A stretch of DNA of 64,000 nucleotides from Terriglobales bacterium (GCA_025980765.1 JAICXB010000007.1:26298-90297); one strand, 5' to 3'. Counted from the first letter of the stretch, positions 42,631 to 52,153 are shown. A program made the numbers and translations. The notes: generated by a model not told the origin, from the sequence alone.

Positions 42631-43884
42631 TCATCCTCCGATTTCAAGACACGTTTTCAACACGCGGTAACTAGCCTGGGCTTTGTTTTGATTGTTTGGC
42701 CGTGGGCTTAGAAGCGCCTGAGGTTTTTGGTCGTACGGTGTGAACTCCTCCCATTCAATCGGCGTGTACGAGTTATGTAGCAGCGCTTCGAGCAGGTATT
42801 TGAACATTCCTTCGCCGTTCAAACTATTGGTCATGATCAACAACCCGGTGCCGTTCGCGAATGCAACAAAGTAGTGCTGCCATCCTTTCGGATCGTGTCC
42901 TTCTTTGAAGAAGGCTTTGCCATATGGCGTCCAATAAAGTCCGATACCTAAACCATAGCTCAGGCGGATTGAATCGTTTGCATTCGTAACTTCATTGTTG
43001 AGACTGGGAAATTGATGTTTCGTATGAATGCGAATCTGTGGGCTGAGCATCTCGGCGCAAATTTTGGGCTGTAGGCCGCGACATTGCATCAGCGCAGAAA
43101 CAAAGCGCGCGTAGTCCGCGAGCGTTGTTTGCATGCTGCCGGCGGCGTCGACCAGGGTGCGTTTTTCCGGCCCGAGCGACTGGCCGGATTCGTCGTAGCC
43201 GTTCGCAATGTCATTTTGGAAGCGCGCTTCCGAAACCATGCTGGTGCGATTCATTGCAAGCGGCTGGAAGACACGCTCCTTTATCAGTGTCTGGAGTGAC
43301 TGGTGCGTGATGTTCTCGACTACGAATTGCAGCAGCGCTATGCCTTCACCCGAATATGCGTAACGCGTGCCTGGCTCGAAATGAATGTGCAGCTTGCCAT
43401 CCTCGTTGAATCGCCGCCAGTTCGGGAATCCGCTGGTGTGGCTCAGAAGCATGCGCGCGGTAATTTTCTTGTAACGTTCATCGCCAGCAAGGTCGGCGTA
43501 TTTCGGATATTCCGGCAGCGGCTTGGGCAGATAGCGATAGATGGGCTTATCGAGATCGAGTTTGCGCTCTTGTACCAGCTGCATGACCGTGTACGCGAAC
43601 GCGGATTTCGAGAGCGAGGCCGCTGTCATGACTGAGTCCGGCGTTAACGGAAACTTCTTTCCGGTGTCTCGAAAACCGTATGCCTTCACGTAAACCGGCT
43701 TACCATAATTGAAAAGCGCGATGCCGGTTCCCATAACCTTAGCGGCCTTCATCAGCCGCCCGACGGTCGCATCCACCTGGGTAGGTGAAATAGTGCTGCC
43801 ATCCAAACGCACGATTTTCTGTTTGCCTTGCCCGAAAACAGCGGACGCGGACAACAAGACCAAGAGCAAACGTCGCCGCCTCAT
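42631..43884 (-). CDS. Serine hydrolase, class C beta-lactamase / esterase fold
   Basis: The ATG at 43884 (MRRRRLLLVLLSASAVFGQG) gives 417 residues with a signal peptide. The nucleophile motif SxxK is in 'TAASLSKSAFAYTVMQLV'. The Tyr motif is Y-A/S in 'RYAYSGEGIALLQFVVE', and 'LLSHTSGFPNW' is typical of the beta-lactamase-related (PF00144) family. Members include D-aminopeptidases, esterases and DD-carboxypeptidases; the substrate cannot be read here. It is exported. It has no operon partner. Confidence 0.88.
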   Translation of the reverse strand: MRRRRLLLVLLSASAVFGQGKQKIVRLDGSTISPTQVDATVGRLMKAAKVMGTGIALFNYGKPVYVKAYGFRDTGKKFPLTPDSVMTAASLSKSAFAYTVMQLVQERKLDLDKPIYRYLPKPLPEYPKYADLAGDERYKKITARMLLSHTSGFPNWRRFNEDGKLHIHFEPGTRYAYSGEGIALLQFVVENITHQSLQTLIKERVFQPLAMNRTSMVSEARFQNDIANGYDESGQSLGPEKRTLVDAAGSMQTTLADYARFVSALMQCRGLQPKICAEMLSPQIRIHTKHQFPSLNNEVTNANDSIRLSYGLGIGLYWTPYGKAFFKEGHDPKGWQHYFVAFANGTGLLIMTNSLNGEGMFKYLLEALLHNSYTPIEWEEFTPYDQKPQALLSPRPNNQNKAQASYRVLKTCLEIGG

Positions 43885-44171
43885 ATTTATGAAAGACGGT
43901 GGTATTTGCTCAATGTCAACGATCGGATTGAACCCCACGAGCCTTCAGACGCACCGCGCGCCTGGCGCGAAATAGCCGAAAGTCCAAATGGGCGAAGCGA
44001 AGAATCTAAAGATTTCCGACTTGCCCATGATTCAAAGCTTTCTGAGGTCGATTCACACGAGCTGACTTAAGGGTAGCGATTCTGTTCAGTGAGTGCATTG
44101 GCGATTTATAACGCGCAGGTGCCAGGGTTCAGAAGCCAGGGAACAGAAATCTGGGCTCGCGAGAATATTAA
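43885..44171. other. Intergenic stretch without a supported gene
   Basis: I see no conserved ORF, RNA gene or strong repeat between the serine hydrolase (minus) and the ArsR gene (plus). The minus-strand frame is open up to 43938, but the signal peptide begins at 43884. Confidence 0.5.
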
Positions 44172-44199
44172 TTGACATTCCACGGAAATCCACTACCAT
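44172..44199 (+). promoter_or_regulatory. Candidate promoter of the ArsR-SRPBCC operon
   Basis: TTGACA at 44172-44177 and TACCAT at 44194-44199 are separated by 16 bases. The ATG follows immediately, so transcription would begin within the first codons. This suggests a leaderless message or a start at GTG 44206. CCATATGG at the -10 is a small palindrome that could be the operator. Confidence 0.4.
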
Positions 44200-44556
44200 A
44201 TGGTTGTGGATAGGTTGGGTACAACATTTGCGGCTTTGTCTGATCCCACCCGGCGGGCGATGGTCGAGCGGCTCTCCCGTGGGCCTGCCTCTGTGCACGG
44301 CTTGACGGAACCGTTTGCACTCTCGCAGCAGATGATTTCAAAACACATTGCTTACCTGGTGCGGGCGCGGATTGTGATCAAGACCAGGCGTGGACGAGAG
44401 AGTATTTGCAGGCTCAGGCCGGAGGCGATAAAGACAGTCAGCGACTGGGCGATCAGCTATCGCCAATTCTGGGAAGAGAGTTTCGACAAGCTGGATGCAG
44501 TTGTAAAGCAAATGAAGAAAGAGGAGGTCAGAGATGACAAAAAGCACGGTGAATGA
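44200..44556 (+). CDS. ArsR-family winged-helix regulator
   Basis: The 118-residue protein has the typical 'TTFAALSDPTRRAMVERLSRGPASVHGLTEPFALSQQMISKHIAYLVRARIVIKTRRGRESICRLRPEAI'. There is no metal-binding Cys motif. This subtype is commonly paired with SRPBCC/AHSA1 genes, as here, where the downstream gene overlaps by 23 bases. It probably represses its own operon. The annotated ATG lies against the -10 box, so the true start may be the GTG two codons later. Confidence 0.9.
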   Translation: MVVDRLGTTFAALSDPTRRAMVERLSRGPASVHGLTEPFALSQQMISKHIAYLVRARIVIKTRRGRESICRLRPEAIKTVSDWAISYRQFWEESFDKLDAVVKQMKKEEVRDDKKHGE

Positions 44557-45043
44557 GACGGAGCGGATGATTGTTACAAGAGTTTTTGATGCCCCACGCG
44601 AGTTAGTTTGGAAGGCGTGGACAGACCCGAAGTACGTGATGCAGTGGTGGGGGCCGAAGGGCTTTACTGCGCCCGTTTGCGAGATGGATTTTCGCGTTGG
44701 GGGGAAATTTCTCTGCTGCATGAGGGCGCCGGATGGGCAGGAGTTCTGGAATGCGATTGAATACCACGAGATTGTTCCGCAGGAGAAGATCGTTTCCTTG
44801 ATGTACTTTTCAGACTCGAAGGGAAACAGGATTGATCCTGCGCAGCTAGGAATCGAACATGAGGCCATAGAGGGTGCGTACGACGTTACCATCTTTGAGG
44901 ATCTGGGAAACGGCCAGACGAAACTCACCTTCATCGGAAATGAACCCATGGAGAGCGCGAAAAATAGCGGTCAGTTAGAGGGCTGGAATCAGATACTCGA
45001 TAAACTTACTGCGGTAGTTGCGGGGCTGAGGCAGGCGGCATAA
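44534..45043 (+). CDS. SRPBCC/AHSA1-type ligand-binding protein
   Basis: The 169-residue protein has the START-like signature 'RVFDAPRELVWKAWTDPKYVMQWWGPKGFTAPVCEMDFRVGGKFLCCMRAPDG' and a C-terminal helix 'MESAKNSGQLEGWNQILDKLTAVV'. The fold forms a hydrophobic cavity; the ligand is unknown. It overlaps the ArsR gene and is surely co-expressed with it. Confidence 0.92.
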   Translation: MTKSTVNETERMIVTRVFDAPRELVWKAWTDPKYVMQWWGPKGFTAPVCEMDFRVGGKFLCCMRAPDGQEFWNAIEYHEIVPQEKIVSLMYFSDSKGNRIDPAQLGIEHEAIEGAYDVTIFEDLGNGQTKLTFIGNEPMESAKNSGQLEGWNQILDKLTAVVAGLRQAA

Positions 45044-45162
45044 GAAGCTGAAGCTTCGATGATCGTCATGCGCGAGAAACTGAACGTAAAGCAAAGGCAG
45101 GCTATCTCGGCTAAGGTCTGAGTTTACTGTAGACCGAATTGAGCTGCTAAACCGCGCGGATT

Positions 45163-45330
45163 GTCATCCTGAGCGAGGGCGAACGCCCGAGTCGAAGGAT
45201 CCCGAGGGTGCGTCGCGCTTGAATACGGCTAAGCAGTCTGTGTGCTTTCATTGTGAAGATCTGTGGTATCGCGGAGCCGGCGAGCGTCGGGGTTCTTCGA
45301 CTCGGGCCTTCGCCCTCGCTCAGAATGACA
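45163..45330. repeat. GTCATCCTGA-family inverted repeat
   Basis: The left arm GTCATCCTGAGCGAGGGCGA...GTCGAAGGATC and the right arm TTCTTCGACTCGGGC...CCCTCGCTCAGAATGACA are complementary. They lie in the gene-free stretch 45044-45486 upstream of the permease gene; the remainder of that stretch shows nothing else. Confidence 0.75.
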
Positions 45331-45486
45331 CTTATTTCGCTTTCGACACTGGTTCACAAGATCGCTAAAGTACGACAACGTTTTCGAGACTCGGGCCACG
45401 GCGGACTTGAATGAAATGACGAACGCAAGCGAGCAGCGACGGCGAACCAAGATGTGGCGAATGAGGCATGAGAGAGAGGAGGCTCT

Positions 45487-47973
45487 ATGGCATTTCTGCG
45501 GGATCTGAGGGTCGCGTTTCATTCTCTGAAGCGGACGCCCGGCCTGGCGTTCACGGTGATCATTACGCTGGCGCTGGGTATCGGCGCGAACGCGGCGATT
45601 TTCACGCTGGTGCGCGGCGTATTGCTGAAGCCGCTGATCAATCGCGGCGAGAACCGGCTGATTTATATCCAGCAAAGCGCCACGGGTCTCGGCGTCCGCG
45701 ACACCACATGGTCCGTGCCGGAAATTCAGGACCTTAAGGCCGGTACGCACTCCATTGCGAAATTCGGCGACTTCTCGACGATCGGATTCACGATGATCGG
45801 CCTGGGCGAGCCGCGCGAAGTGCAGGCGGGAGTCGTCGGCGGAAATTATTTCGATGTGATGGGTCTGCGGCCGGCGCTTGGCCGATTGATTGGACCTCAA
45901 GACGATGGACCGAAGGCGGCGGGCGTGGTGGTGCTGACCTATCGCTTCTGGAGCACTGTTCTTCACCAGGACCCGTCGGTGATCGGGAAGGCGGTGCGGC
46001 TGGGAAGCGTTGGCGACCGTTCTGCGACGGTGATCGGCGTTCTTGAACCTTCGATTCCGTATCCGGCGGATACGGAGATTATCGCCAACATCGTGACCAG
46101 TCCGCATCACCTTTCGGCGACGATGGTGACCGGACGCGTCCATCGCATGACGGAGCTGTTTGGGCAGCTCGCTCCCGGAGCCACGCTGGAGCAGGCGCGC
46201 AGCGAACTGCGCACTGTTTACGCGAATATCCAGAAGGACCATCCGGAAGCGTATCCGGCTCACGATGCCTTTGAAATTAGCGCGAAGATGCTGCGCGACC
46301 AGATTACGTCGGGCGCGCGCACGGTTCTGCTTGTGTTGCTGGCAGCTTCTGGGCTGGTGTTCATCGTCGCGTGCTCGAACGTCGCCAACCTGATTCTGGC
46401 GCGGACAGTGCGGCGCCAGGGGGAGCTGGCGATTCGCGCAGCGCTGGGCGCCGGCACCGGCGCGCTGCGGCGAATGTTGCTGGCAGAAAGTCTGTTACTT
46501 TGCGGCGCGGGGGCGGCGCTTGGCCTGATCAGCGCGCAGCCATTGGTGATGATTCTGGCGCGGTATGCCTCGCGCTTCAGCGTGCGCGCCGTTGGTTTGA
46601 CTGTGGACTGGAGCATGTTGTGGGTGGCCGCGGGTCTGGCGATTGTTGCGGCGATGATTTTGGCATTTGTGCCGCGGCTGCCATCGGCCGAAAGCTCGAG
46701 CGGGCTGAACGTGGCGAGCGGCAACGTGCGGATCACGAGCAGCACGAAACGGCATCAGGGAATTTTTGCGGTGACGCAAATTGCGGCGTCGTTCGTGCTG
46801 CTGGCCGGCGCGAGCATGTTGGTCACGACGCTGATCGCGCTGCAGAGGACAGAAACCGGGATCGACACCCGGCAAGTGCTCGCGATCGACGTTCCCGCAA
46901 TGTCGTATGGAAAGTCGCCGGAGCAAGTGATTGATTTTTACAAAGAGGCAATGCGGCGCGTGGAGGCGCTGCCGGGAGTGATTAAAACGGCATACGGGCA
47001 AGTTGCTCCATGGCGCGATGCAAGCGTGTTTGGGCCTGGTCTGCAATTTTCCGCCGACGGCCGTGTGCATGTGGCCGGCCAGGAAGATCCCCTCGCGGAG
47101 CCGCGCACGATTTCTTCGGGATTTTTTGCCGCGCTGGGCGTTCCCATCATCGCAGGTCGCGACTTCAACGACCTGGACGGACGTCAGGACAGCGAGCCGG
47201 TGGTGATTGTGAGCGAGACGCTGGCGCAACGGATGTTCCCTCATGGAGATGCGCTGAACCGGCATGTGTATTGGACCGATCCTGTGCTGCAATTCATTGA
47301 GGGAAGCAAGCAGGAGAAGGCGCGCTTCATGGCGCCGCACCGCATCGTCGGCATTGTGCCCGATATTGATGACGAGCATGTGGTTCCCGAACCCACCGCA
47401 ACGATTTATGACGCCATGAGTGCCGGTCCGATGTTTGGCGGGCATCTCTTCATCCATACGAACATCAATCCGTACTCGCTGGTTATGCCGGTGACGAGCA
47501 CGATTCGCGCAATGTCTGCCGAGCAGCCGGTGGAACACGCCGCGACCCTGCAGGATATTCGCACTGAGGTGCTCGCTCCGGACCGGTTGAATTCGATGGT
47601 CTTTGGAGTCTTTGCCGCAGTCGCGCTGTTGATTGCCGTGATTGGCGTGGCCGGCGTGCTGGCATTTTCCGTGAGCGCGCGGACGCGAGAATTCGGCATC
47701 CGCATGGCGCTTGGCTCCGAGCCAGGGCACATCCTCAGAAGCGTGATTCGAGAGGGCACGAGGATGGCGCTCGCGGGTGTTGTAGCGGGAGGCGCCCTCG
47801 GTTACGCGACCGCTCGCGTGGCCGGCAGGTATTTTCTCGAGATGCAGATGCCGGGCATTTTGCCCGTTGTGGTATCCGCCTTTGTGCTGCTGGCGGCGGC
47901 CGTGGTGGCTTCCACGTGGCCGGCAAAGCGGGCCGCGCGCGTGAACGTGATAGAAGCGCTGCGCGCGGAGTGA
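45487..47973 (+). CDS. FtsX/MacB-type orphan permease (acidobacterial duplicated permease family)
   Basis: The 828-residue protein begins 'MAFLRDLRVAFHSLKRTPGLAFTVIITLALGIGANAAIFTLVRGVLL'. A MacB-like periplasmic domain follows, then an FtsX permease block (LLVLLAASGLVFIVACSNVANLILARTVRRQGELAIRAALGAG). The whole plan is then repeated, with a second periplasmic region and FtsX block at the C-terminus (VFAAVALLIAVIGVAGVLAFSVSARTREFGIRMALG). The duplicated architecture with no adjacent ATPase is characteristic of Acidobacteriota. It may act mechanically on envelope substrates with a distant ATPase. An AGAGAGGAGG SD precedes the ATG. Confidence 0.9.
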   Translation: MAFLRDLRVAFHSLKRTPGLAFTVIITLALGIGANAAIFTLVRGVLLKPLINRGENRLIYIQQSATGLGVRDTTWSVPEIQDLKAGTHSIAKFGDFSTIGFTMIGLGEPREVQAGVVGGNYFDVMGLRPALGRLIGPQDDGPKAAGVVVLTYRFWSTVLHQDPSVIGKAVRLGSVGDRSATVIGVLEPSIPYPADTEIIANIVTSPHHLSATMVTGRVHRMTELFGQLAPGATLEQARSELRTVYANIQKDHPEAYPAHDAFEISAKMLRDQITSGARTVLLVLLAASGLVFIVACSNVANLILARTVRRQGELAIRAALGAGTGALRRMLLAESLLLCGAGAALGLISAQPLVMILARYASRFSVRAVGLTVDWSMLWVAAGLAIVAAMILAFVPRLPSAESSSGLNVASGNVRITSSTKRHQGIFAVTQIAASFVLLAGASMLVTTLIALQRTETGIDTRQVLAIDVPAMSYGKSPEQVIDFYKEAMRRVEALPGVIKTAYGQVAPWRDASVFGPGLQFSADGRVHVAGQEDPLAEPRTISSGFFAALGVPIIAGRDFNDLDGRQDSEPVVIVSETLAQRMFPHGDALNRHVYWTDPVLQFIEGSKQEKARFMAPHRIVGIVPDIDDEHVVPEPTATIYDAMSAGPMFGGHLFIHTNINPYSLVMPVTSTIRAMSAEQPVEHAATLQDIRTEVLAPDRLNSMVFGVFAAVALLIAVIGVAGVLAFSVSARTREFGIRMALGSEPGHILRSVIREGTRMALAGVVAGGALGYATARVAGRYFLEMQMPGILPVVVSAFVLLAAAVVASTWPAKRAARVNVIEALRAE

Positions 47974-48082
47974 AGTCCAGTGAACAGGCACAGCCGGTCT
48001 CATTGTCGGAAAAGCTTTGAGATAACGTGGGCTGCTCAGCGCCTATTGCCTACCGCCTATCGCCTACTGCTACGATGTCTCG

Positions 48083-48577
48083 ATGAACTCTCCGTCGCCT
48101 CTGGTCGGCGTAATCATGGGCAGCCGCAGCGATTACTCCGTGCTTGAGCCTGCCATCGAGGTCCTGCGCGAATTGCAGGTGCCGCACGAAAAGCGCATTG
48201 TCTCTGCGCATCGCACCCCCGATTGGATGTTTGAATACGCCTCGACCGCGGCCGAACGCGGACTGCAGGTGATTATTGCCGCTGCCGGTGGGGCGGCCCA
48301 TCTTCCCGGGATGATCGCGGCCAAGACGATTCTTCCCGTTCTGGGAGTTCCCATTCCTGCCACCCTGCTCAATGGCGTCGACTCTTTGCTCTCGATTGTG
48401 CAAATGCCGAAGGGAGTTCCGGTAGGCACGTTGGCCATCGGGCAGCCGGGCGCGGCCAACGCGGCGTTGCTGGCCGCGGCAATCATCGCGCTGAAAGATG
48501 CCGCGCTCCGCGAGCGTTTGCAGGCGTGGCGCGCCCGCCGCAGTGAAGAAGTGTTGAAGACGGAGCTGCCGGCTTGA
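48083..48577 (+). CDS. purE: N5-carboxyaminoimidazole ribonucleotide mutase PurE
   Basis: The 164-residue class I PurE has '[75 protein letters not shown]'. The catalytic Ser and His are in GSRSD and SAHRT. It acts after PurK in purine synthesis. Its end overlaps the TTG start of purK (TTGA), so the two are translationally coupled. Confidence 0.97.
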   Translation: MNSPSPLVGVIMGSRSDYSVLEPAIEVLRELQVPHEKRIVSAHRTPDWMFEYASTAAERGLQVIIAAAGGAAHLPGMIAAKTILPVLGVPIPATLLNGVDSLLSIVQMPKGVPVGTLAIGQPGAANAALLAAAIIALKDAALRERLQAWRARRSEEVLKTELPA

Positions 48578-49713
48578 ACGCGATCCTGCCCGGCTCAACC
48601 ATCGGCATTCTCGGTGGCGGACAGCTCGGACGCATGACCGCCATGGCCGCCCGTTCTCTGGGATATCGCATCCAGGTCCTCGATCCTGACCGCTCCTGTC
48701 CGGCCAGCTTCGTGGTGGACAGTTGCTTTACCGCGCCTTTCGACGATGCGCATGCCGCCGCCGATCTCGCGCGCGGCTCCGATGTGGTCACACTGGAAAT
48801 TGAACAAGTTTCACTGGCCAGCATGGAAGAGGCTGCGCGCCATGCCCCGGTGCGGCCCAGCGCATCGGTGCTGCGCATCGTGCAGGACCGAATCCGGCAA
48901 AAAACCTGGCTGCAACAGGCAGGATTCCCAATTGGGGAATGGCAAGCAGCTACAACCGCGGACGAATTAGGCTGGGCGGTACAACAATTCGCTCGCGACT
49001 GCTTCATCAAGGCCACTTCCGGCGGATATGACGGCCGCAGCCAAATCCGCGTTCAGCCCAACTCTCCCCAGCAGCCGGAGCTAGAAATGTGGAAGCTGCT
49101 GGGCTCGCGCCCCTGCGTCATCGAACGAGCGCAGCCGCTGGACAGCGAGATTTCGGTGCTGGTGGCGAGGCGTCCTGGCGGAGAGGCGGTGGTTTATTCT
49201 CCCGCGCTGAATCATCACGAAGCGCAGATCCTCGATTGGTCGGCGATTCCGGCCGCGTTGTCCCCTGAGCTTCACGCGCAATCCACCGATCTGGCGTTGC
49301 AGATCGCGCAGCAACTGGAAGTTGTCGGACTGCTGGTCGTGGAAATGTTTGTGCTGCGCGGCGGACGGCTGCTCGTCAACGAATTGGCGCCGAGACCGCA
49401 CAACAGCTATCACGCCAGCGAGCGCGCCTGCATCACTAGCCAATTCGAACAGGCGGTGCGCGCAATTTGCGATCTCCCGCTCGGCCAGCCAGACGTGATT
49501 CAGCCGGCAGCGATTTCCAATCTTCTCGGAGACGTATGGCTGGGTTCGCGTCCTCCCGCATTCGACCGCGCACTGGCGATTCCTGGCGTGCGTCTTCACC
49601 TCTATGAGAAGAGCGTTCCCCGCCCCGGTCGCAAAATGGGGCACCTCTCCGCCATCGGAGCAACCGTCACACAAGCAGTGGAGCGAGTGCTGCAAGCGCG
49701 GGCCGCGCTGTAG
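48574..49713 (+). CDS. purK: N5-carboxyaminoimidazole ribonucleotide synthase PurK
   Basis: The 379-residue ATP-grasp enzyme starts at TTG 48574, overlapping purE. Markers are '[30 protein letters not shown]', '[10 protein letters not shown]', '[15 protein letters not shown]', '[39 protein letters not shown]' and 'MGHLSAIG'. It carboxylates AIR using ATP and bicarbonate. The expected 'KTRRGGYDGKGQ' reads [12 protein letters not shown], a mild divergence in the ATP loop. Confidence 0.96.
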   Translation: MNAILPGSTIGILGGGQLGRMTAMAARSLGYRIQVLDPDRSCPASFVVDSCFTAPFDDAHAAADLARGSDVVTLEIEQVSLASMEEAARHAPVRPSASVLRIVQDRIRQKTWLQQAGFPIGEWQAATTADELGWAVQQFARDCFIKATSGGYDGRSQIRVQPNSPQQPELEMWKLLGSRPCVIERAQPLDSEISVLVARRPGGEAVVYSPALNHHEAQILDWSAIPAALSPELHAQSTDLALQIAQQLEVVGLLVVEMFVLRGGRLLVNELAPRPHNSYHASERACITSQFEQAVRAICDLPLGQPDVIQPAAISNLLGDVWLGSRPPAFDRALAIPGVRLHLYEKSVPRPGRKMGHLSAIGATVTQAVERVLQARAAL

Positions 49714-49721
49714 GACCTTCT

Positions 49722-49880
49722 TTCACCACGGAGACACGGAGAACACAGAGAAAGGCGTTTCAGGTTTCAAGTTTTAAGTTTCGGGTTAAGCCGTGCTGCC
49801 GATACCAGGCTGCGGAAACTTGAGCCTGAAACTCGAAACCATGTTTTCCTCCGTGTTCTCCGTGCCTCCGTGGTGAAAAA
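49722..49880. repeat. CACCACGGAGACACGGAG inverted repeat, copy 4
   Basis: TTTCACCACGGAGACACGGA on the left and GTTCTCCGTGCCTCCGTGGT on the right, with inner arms AGGTTTCAAGTTTTAAGTTT and AACTTGAGCCTGAAACTCG. It lies between the convergent purK and PagL-like genes and may terminate both. Confidence 0.8.
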
Positions 49881-49883
49881 AGT

Positions 49884-50552
49884 CTAACGATGGAAGCTAA
49901 ACCCGGCGTACACGAAATTCGAATCGATGCCAGGATTGAACGGGTTTCCCGTATTGGCATTCGACGTGTGCTGATAACGGTATCCGATGGTCAGCGATCG
50001 TGACTCGCTGATGAAAACTTGCAATCCCGCTTTCACCGCGAAGGTGAAGTTGAACGAGTTGGAGTTGGGCACGGGAACGTCGTGGTTGAACTTCAGCACG
50101 CCGCCATTGATGCCGGCCACTGGCTGAAAACGGCGCTGCCGGCGAAAGTTGAACTCGAACCCAACCGGCTCGATGCCATAACCGTAAGATGTCCGCCGGC
50201 CAATCACACAGCCTGCACACGAGATTTTCTTCGGATCGGGAACGACGGTGATGCCTTTGACTGTCGGCTCGGAGACTAGCGCGAGTGGCACGGCATCGAC
50301 GGTGAATTTCCAGGCAATCGAGTCATTGGCGAGGATCACGCGCCGCCATCCGAATCCAGCGATAAAGAAGCGGCGCGCCTGGCTCTTGCCAATCCCGACC
50401 ACCGAATCGGGCGAATAGCCTGACCAGACCTGATACTCGTTGCCGCCGGTGCGAAACGCGTCAGTGCGAAAGCCCTCTGACGCCTTCTGGGCCATACTGC
50501 TGAGGGTAAACATCGAGAATAAGCACAGAGAAAAGGCGATTTTGGAGATCAT
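49884..50552 (-). CDS. Acyloxyacyl hydrolase / PagL-like lipid A 3-O-deacylase
   Basis: The ATG at 50552 (MISKIAFSLCLFSMFTLSSMAQ) gives 222 residues with a signal peptide; the upstream open frame overlaps a repeat. The middle is beta-barrel-like. The C-terminal 'SLTIGYRYQHTSNANTGNPFNPGIDSNFVYAGFSF' matches the PagL active site, where the His and Ser of H-x-S-N are catalytic. PagL removes the 3-O acyl chain of lipid A in the outer membrane. 'SCAGC' in an outer loop is unusual and could form a disulfide. The assignment is good at family level. Confidence 0.78.
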   Translation of the reverse strand: MISKIAFSLCLFSMFTLSSMAQKASEGFRTDAFRTGGNEYQVWSGYSPDSVVGIGKSQARRFFIAGFGWRRVILANDSIAWKFTVDAVPLALVSEPTVKGITVVPDPKKISCAGCVIGRRTSYGYGIEPVGFEFNFRRQRRFQPVAGINGGVLKFNHDVPVPNSNSFNFTFAVKAGLQVFISESRSLTIGYRYQHTSNANTGNPFNPGIDSNFVYAGFSFHR

Positions 50553-50626
50553 TTTTTGAAGGAGAGCACCACGAACAGAGTAACGGAAAATCTTCCAGAG
50601 CAGAGGCAGTAGCAAAAGCTCTAACA

Positions 50627-50712
50627 TGGATTGCGCGGATACGGATGAGGCAAAAGAACTAGCCTGAAACAGAATCTGTGTGATCCGTGACATCCGTTCA
50701 ATCCGTGGTAAA
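50627..50712. repeat. CACGGATTACACGGATG-type inverted repeat
   Basis: GGATTGCGCGGATACGGATG on the left and TCCGTGACATCCGTTCAATCC on the right form an imperfect foldback upstream of the PagL-like gene. Confidence 0.6.
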
Positions 50713-50756
50713 GCTGTTGTCTTTGCTTTGGGCGTGTGGAAACGTCTCATTCAACC

Positions 50757-50981
50757 GGGCGGGGCTTTCCTGTTCGTTTCCTGTTATTTAAGCGAAGCTA
50801 CAAGCTTCTTAGCTCCTAGCTGCTGGCCAATCAAACGCTTAGGGTCGAAACCAGGGAGTTTCCTGTTCTTTTCCTGTTCCTTTCCTCAGCTCCGAGTCAA
50901 ATTCGCGAATTTTGGGCATAATTTCCATGTTGCCGCGGCGGCATACAAAATTTCCTGTATTTTTTCCCTGTTCTCAGGAAA
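50757..50981 (+). repeat. Dispersed element, copy 3 of 3 (about 225 bp)
   Basis: It contains GGGGCTTTCCTGTTCGTTTCC, then TTTCCTGTTCCTTTCCTCAG, CGCGAATTTTGGGC and the end TTTTTCCCTGTTCTCAGG. Its centre carries an AGCTCCTAGCTGCTGGC insertion of another repeat family. It abuts the 3' end of the EamA gene. Confidence 0.75.
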
Positions 50982-50987
50982 CCCCGG

Positions 50988-51947
50988 TTAGCTGGAGGCG
51001 GGAAGTCGGCAGTCGCTGCCTTTCGTTCGCAGCTTAGAAGTGGTGACCAGCGCCACGGCGGCGACGATCACGATCATGCCCAGGAACATCGACCACGTCA
51101 GTTGTTCGTTATGCAGGAGCCATCCCAGGAAGACAGCCACGATCGGATTCACATAGGCGTAAGTGGCAACTTTCGGCGTGGGCACATGCTCCAGAAGCCA
51201 GATGTAGGCGGTGAATCCCACCCACGATCCGAAGACGACCAGATAGGCAATCGCCAGCCAGCCCGGGCGCGACCAGTCTGCGCGGTGAAATCCCCCGGTA
51301 GCCGAAGCGATAAGGGTGTTTACCAGACCTGCAAAGGTCATCTCCCATCCTGTAGAGGCAAGCGGATGAAGGCCAACCTTGAAACGGTGCGAACATGCCG
51401 ATCCCAGCGCCCAACTGAAAGCTGCCAGCATGACCACCAACGAGACCAGCAGATCGCGCTTGCCGATCGGGGTTCCGCTGGTGAGATCCGGCCAGGTGAG
51501 CACTACAAGACCAACCATGCCGAGCAGCAGGCCCGTCCAGCCCCGGCGATTCAGCCGGGCTCCGCCGAACGCCATCTCGATCAATGCGACCCAAATTGGG
51601 ACAATTGCGACGATCATGGCCGCGAGCCCGCTGTTCAGCGTCTCCTCGGTCCATGCGAGCACGACATTGCCGGTGGTGAGCAGCAGAACTCCAATCACCG
51701 CCAGCTTCAAGGCTTCATGCCCGGAGATTGCGATCTTCTTGCCGGTAAGCGCGCACCACGCCAGCACAGGAATTCCGCCGATCAGGAAGCGGATTGATCC
51801 CAATGCTGCTGCGGGAAAATGCTGTACCGCGATCTGAATCGCGAGGTAAGTGGAACCCCAGAAGAAGTACACCAGGCCGAAACTGATGGCTACCCGCAGG
51901 CCGTGGCCTTGGGTTTGCTGCTCCGGAAGCTGAGTTAGAGTCGCCAT
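50988..51947 (-). CDS. EamA/DMT-family transporter (YedA-like)
   Basis: The 319-residue protein has ten hydrophobic helices in two EamA repeats. The first starts 'ISFGLVYFFWGSTYLAIQIAVQHFPAAALGSIRFLIGG'; the second includes 'FSWALGSACSHRFKV' and 'AYVNPIVAVFLGWLLHNEQLTWSMFLGMIVIVAAVAL'. It is an inner-membrane metabolite exporter of unknown substrate. The dispersed element copy 3 lies immediately downstream. Confidence 0.92.
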   Translation of the reverse strand: MATLTQLPEQQTQGHGLRVAISFGLVYFFWGSTYLAIQIAVQHFPAAALGSIRFLIGGIPVLAWCALTGKKIAISGHEALKLAVIGVLLLTTGNVVLAWTEETLNSGLAAMIVAIVPIWVALIEMAFGGARLNRRGWTGLLLGMVGLVVLTWPDLTSGTPIGKRDLLVSLVVMLAAFSWALGSACSHRFKVGLHPLASTGWEMTFAGLVNTLIASATGGFHRADWSRPGWLAIAYLVVFGSWVGFTAYIWLLEHVPTPKVATYAYVNPIVAVFLGWLLHNEQLTWSMFLGMIVIVAAVALVTTSKLRTKGSDCRLPASS

Positions 51948-51956
51948 GTTTGATTA

Positions 51957-52010
51957 GCACTCAGCAATCAAGCGGGACGAATTTGCTGAGTGCTGACTGC
52001 TGATTGCTTC
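51957..52010. repeat. Short inverted repeat upstream of the EamA gene
   Basis: GCACTCAGCAATCAAGC and TTGCTGAGTGCTGACTGCTG are partly complementary. This is one of the many small foldbacks in the intergenic spaces of this window. Confidence 0.5.
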
Positions 52011-52153
52011 CCATATTCGAGCACTTCAGGTTGCCTGAAGTTTCACAACTTCTGCACAGGAGTTGCACCGCCGCTGAAACAGGACATGTACCGATTGTTC
52101 CTTGAAAGCCGCTCACCCTGCCGCTATGCTTTTGACGTAGGTCAGGGGGCCCA

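Noticed and set aside
44093..44305. Overlapping 70-residue ORFs on both strands near the ArsR start
   Set aside because: Both cross the promoter and the start of the ArsR gene and have no domain similarity.
46495..48003. 502-residue minus-strand ORF opposite the permease gene
   Set aside because: Its composition is rich in Arg and His with no domain, and it mirrors the FtsX-type permease.
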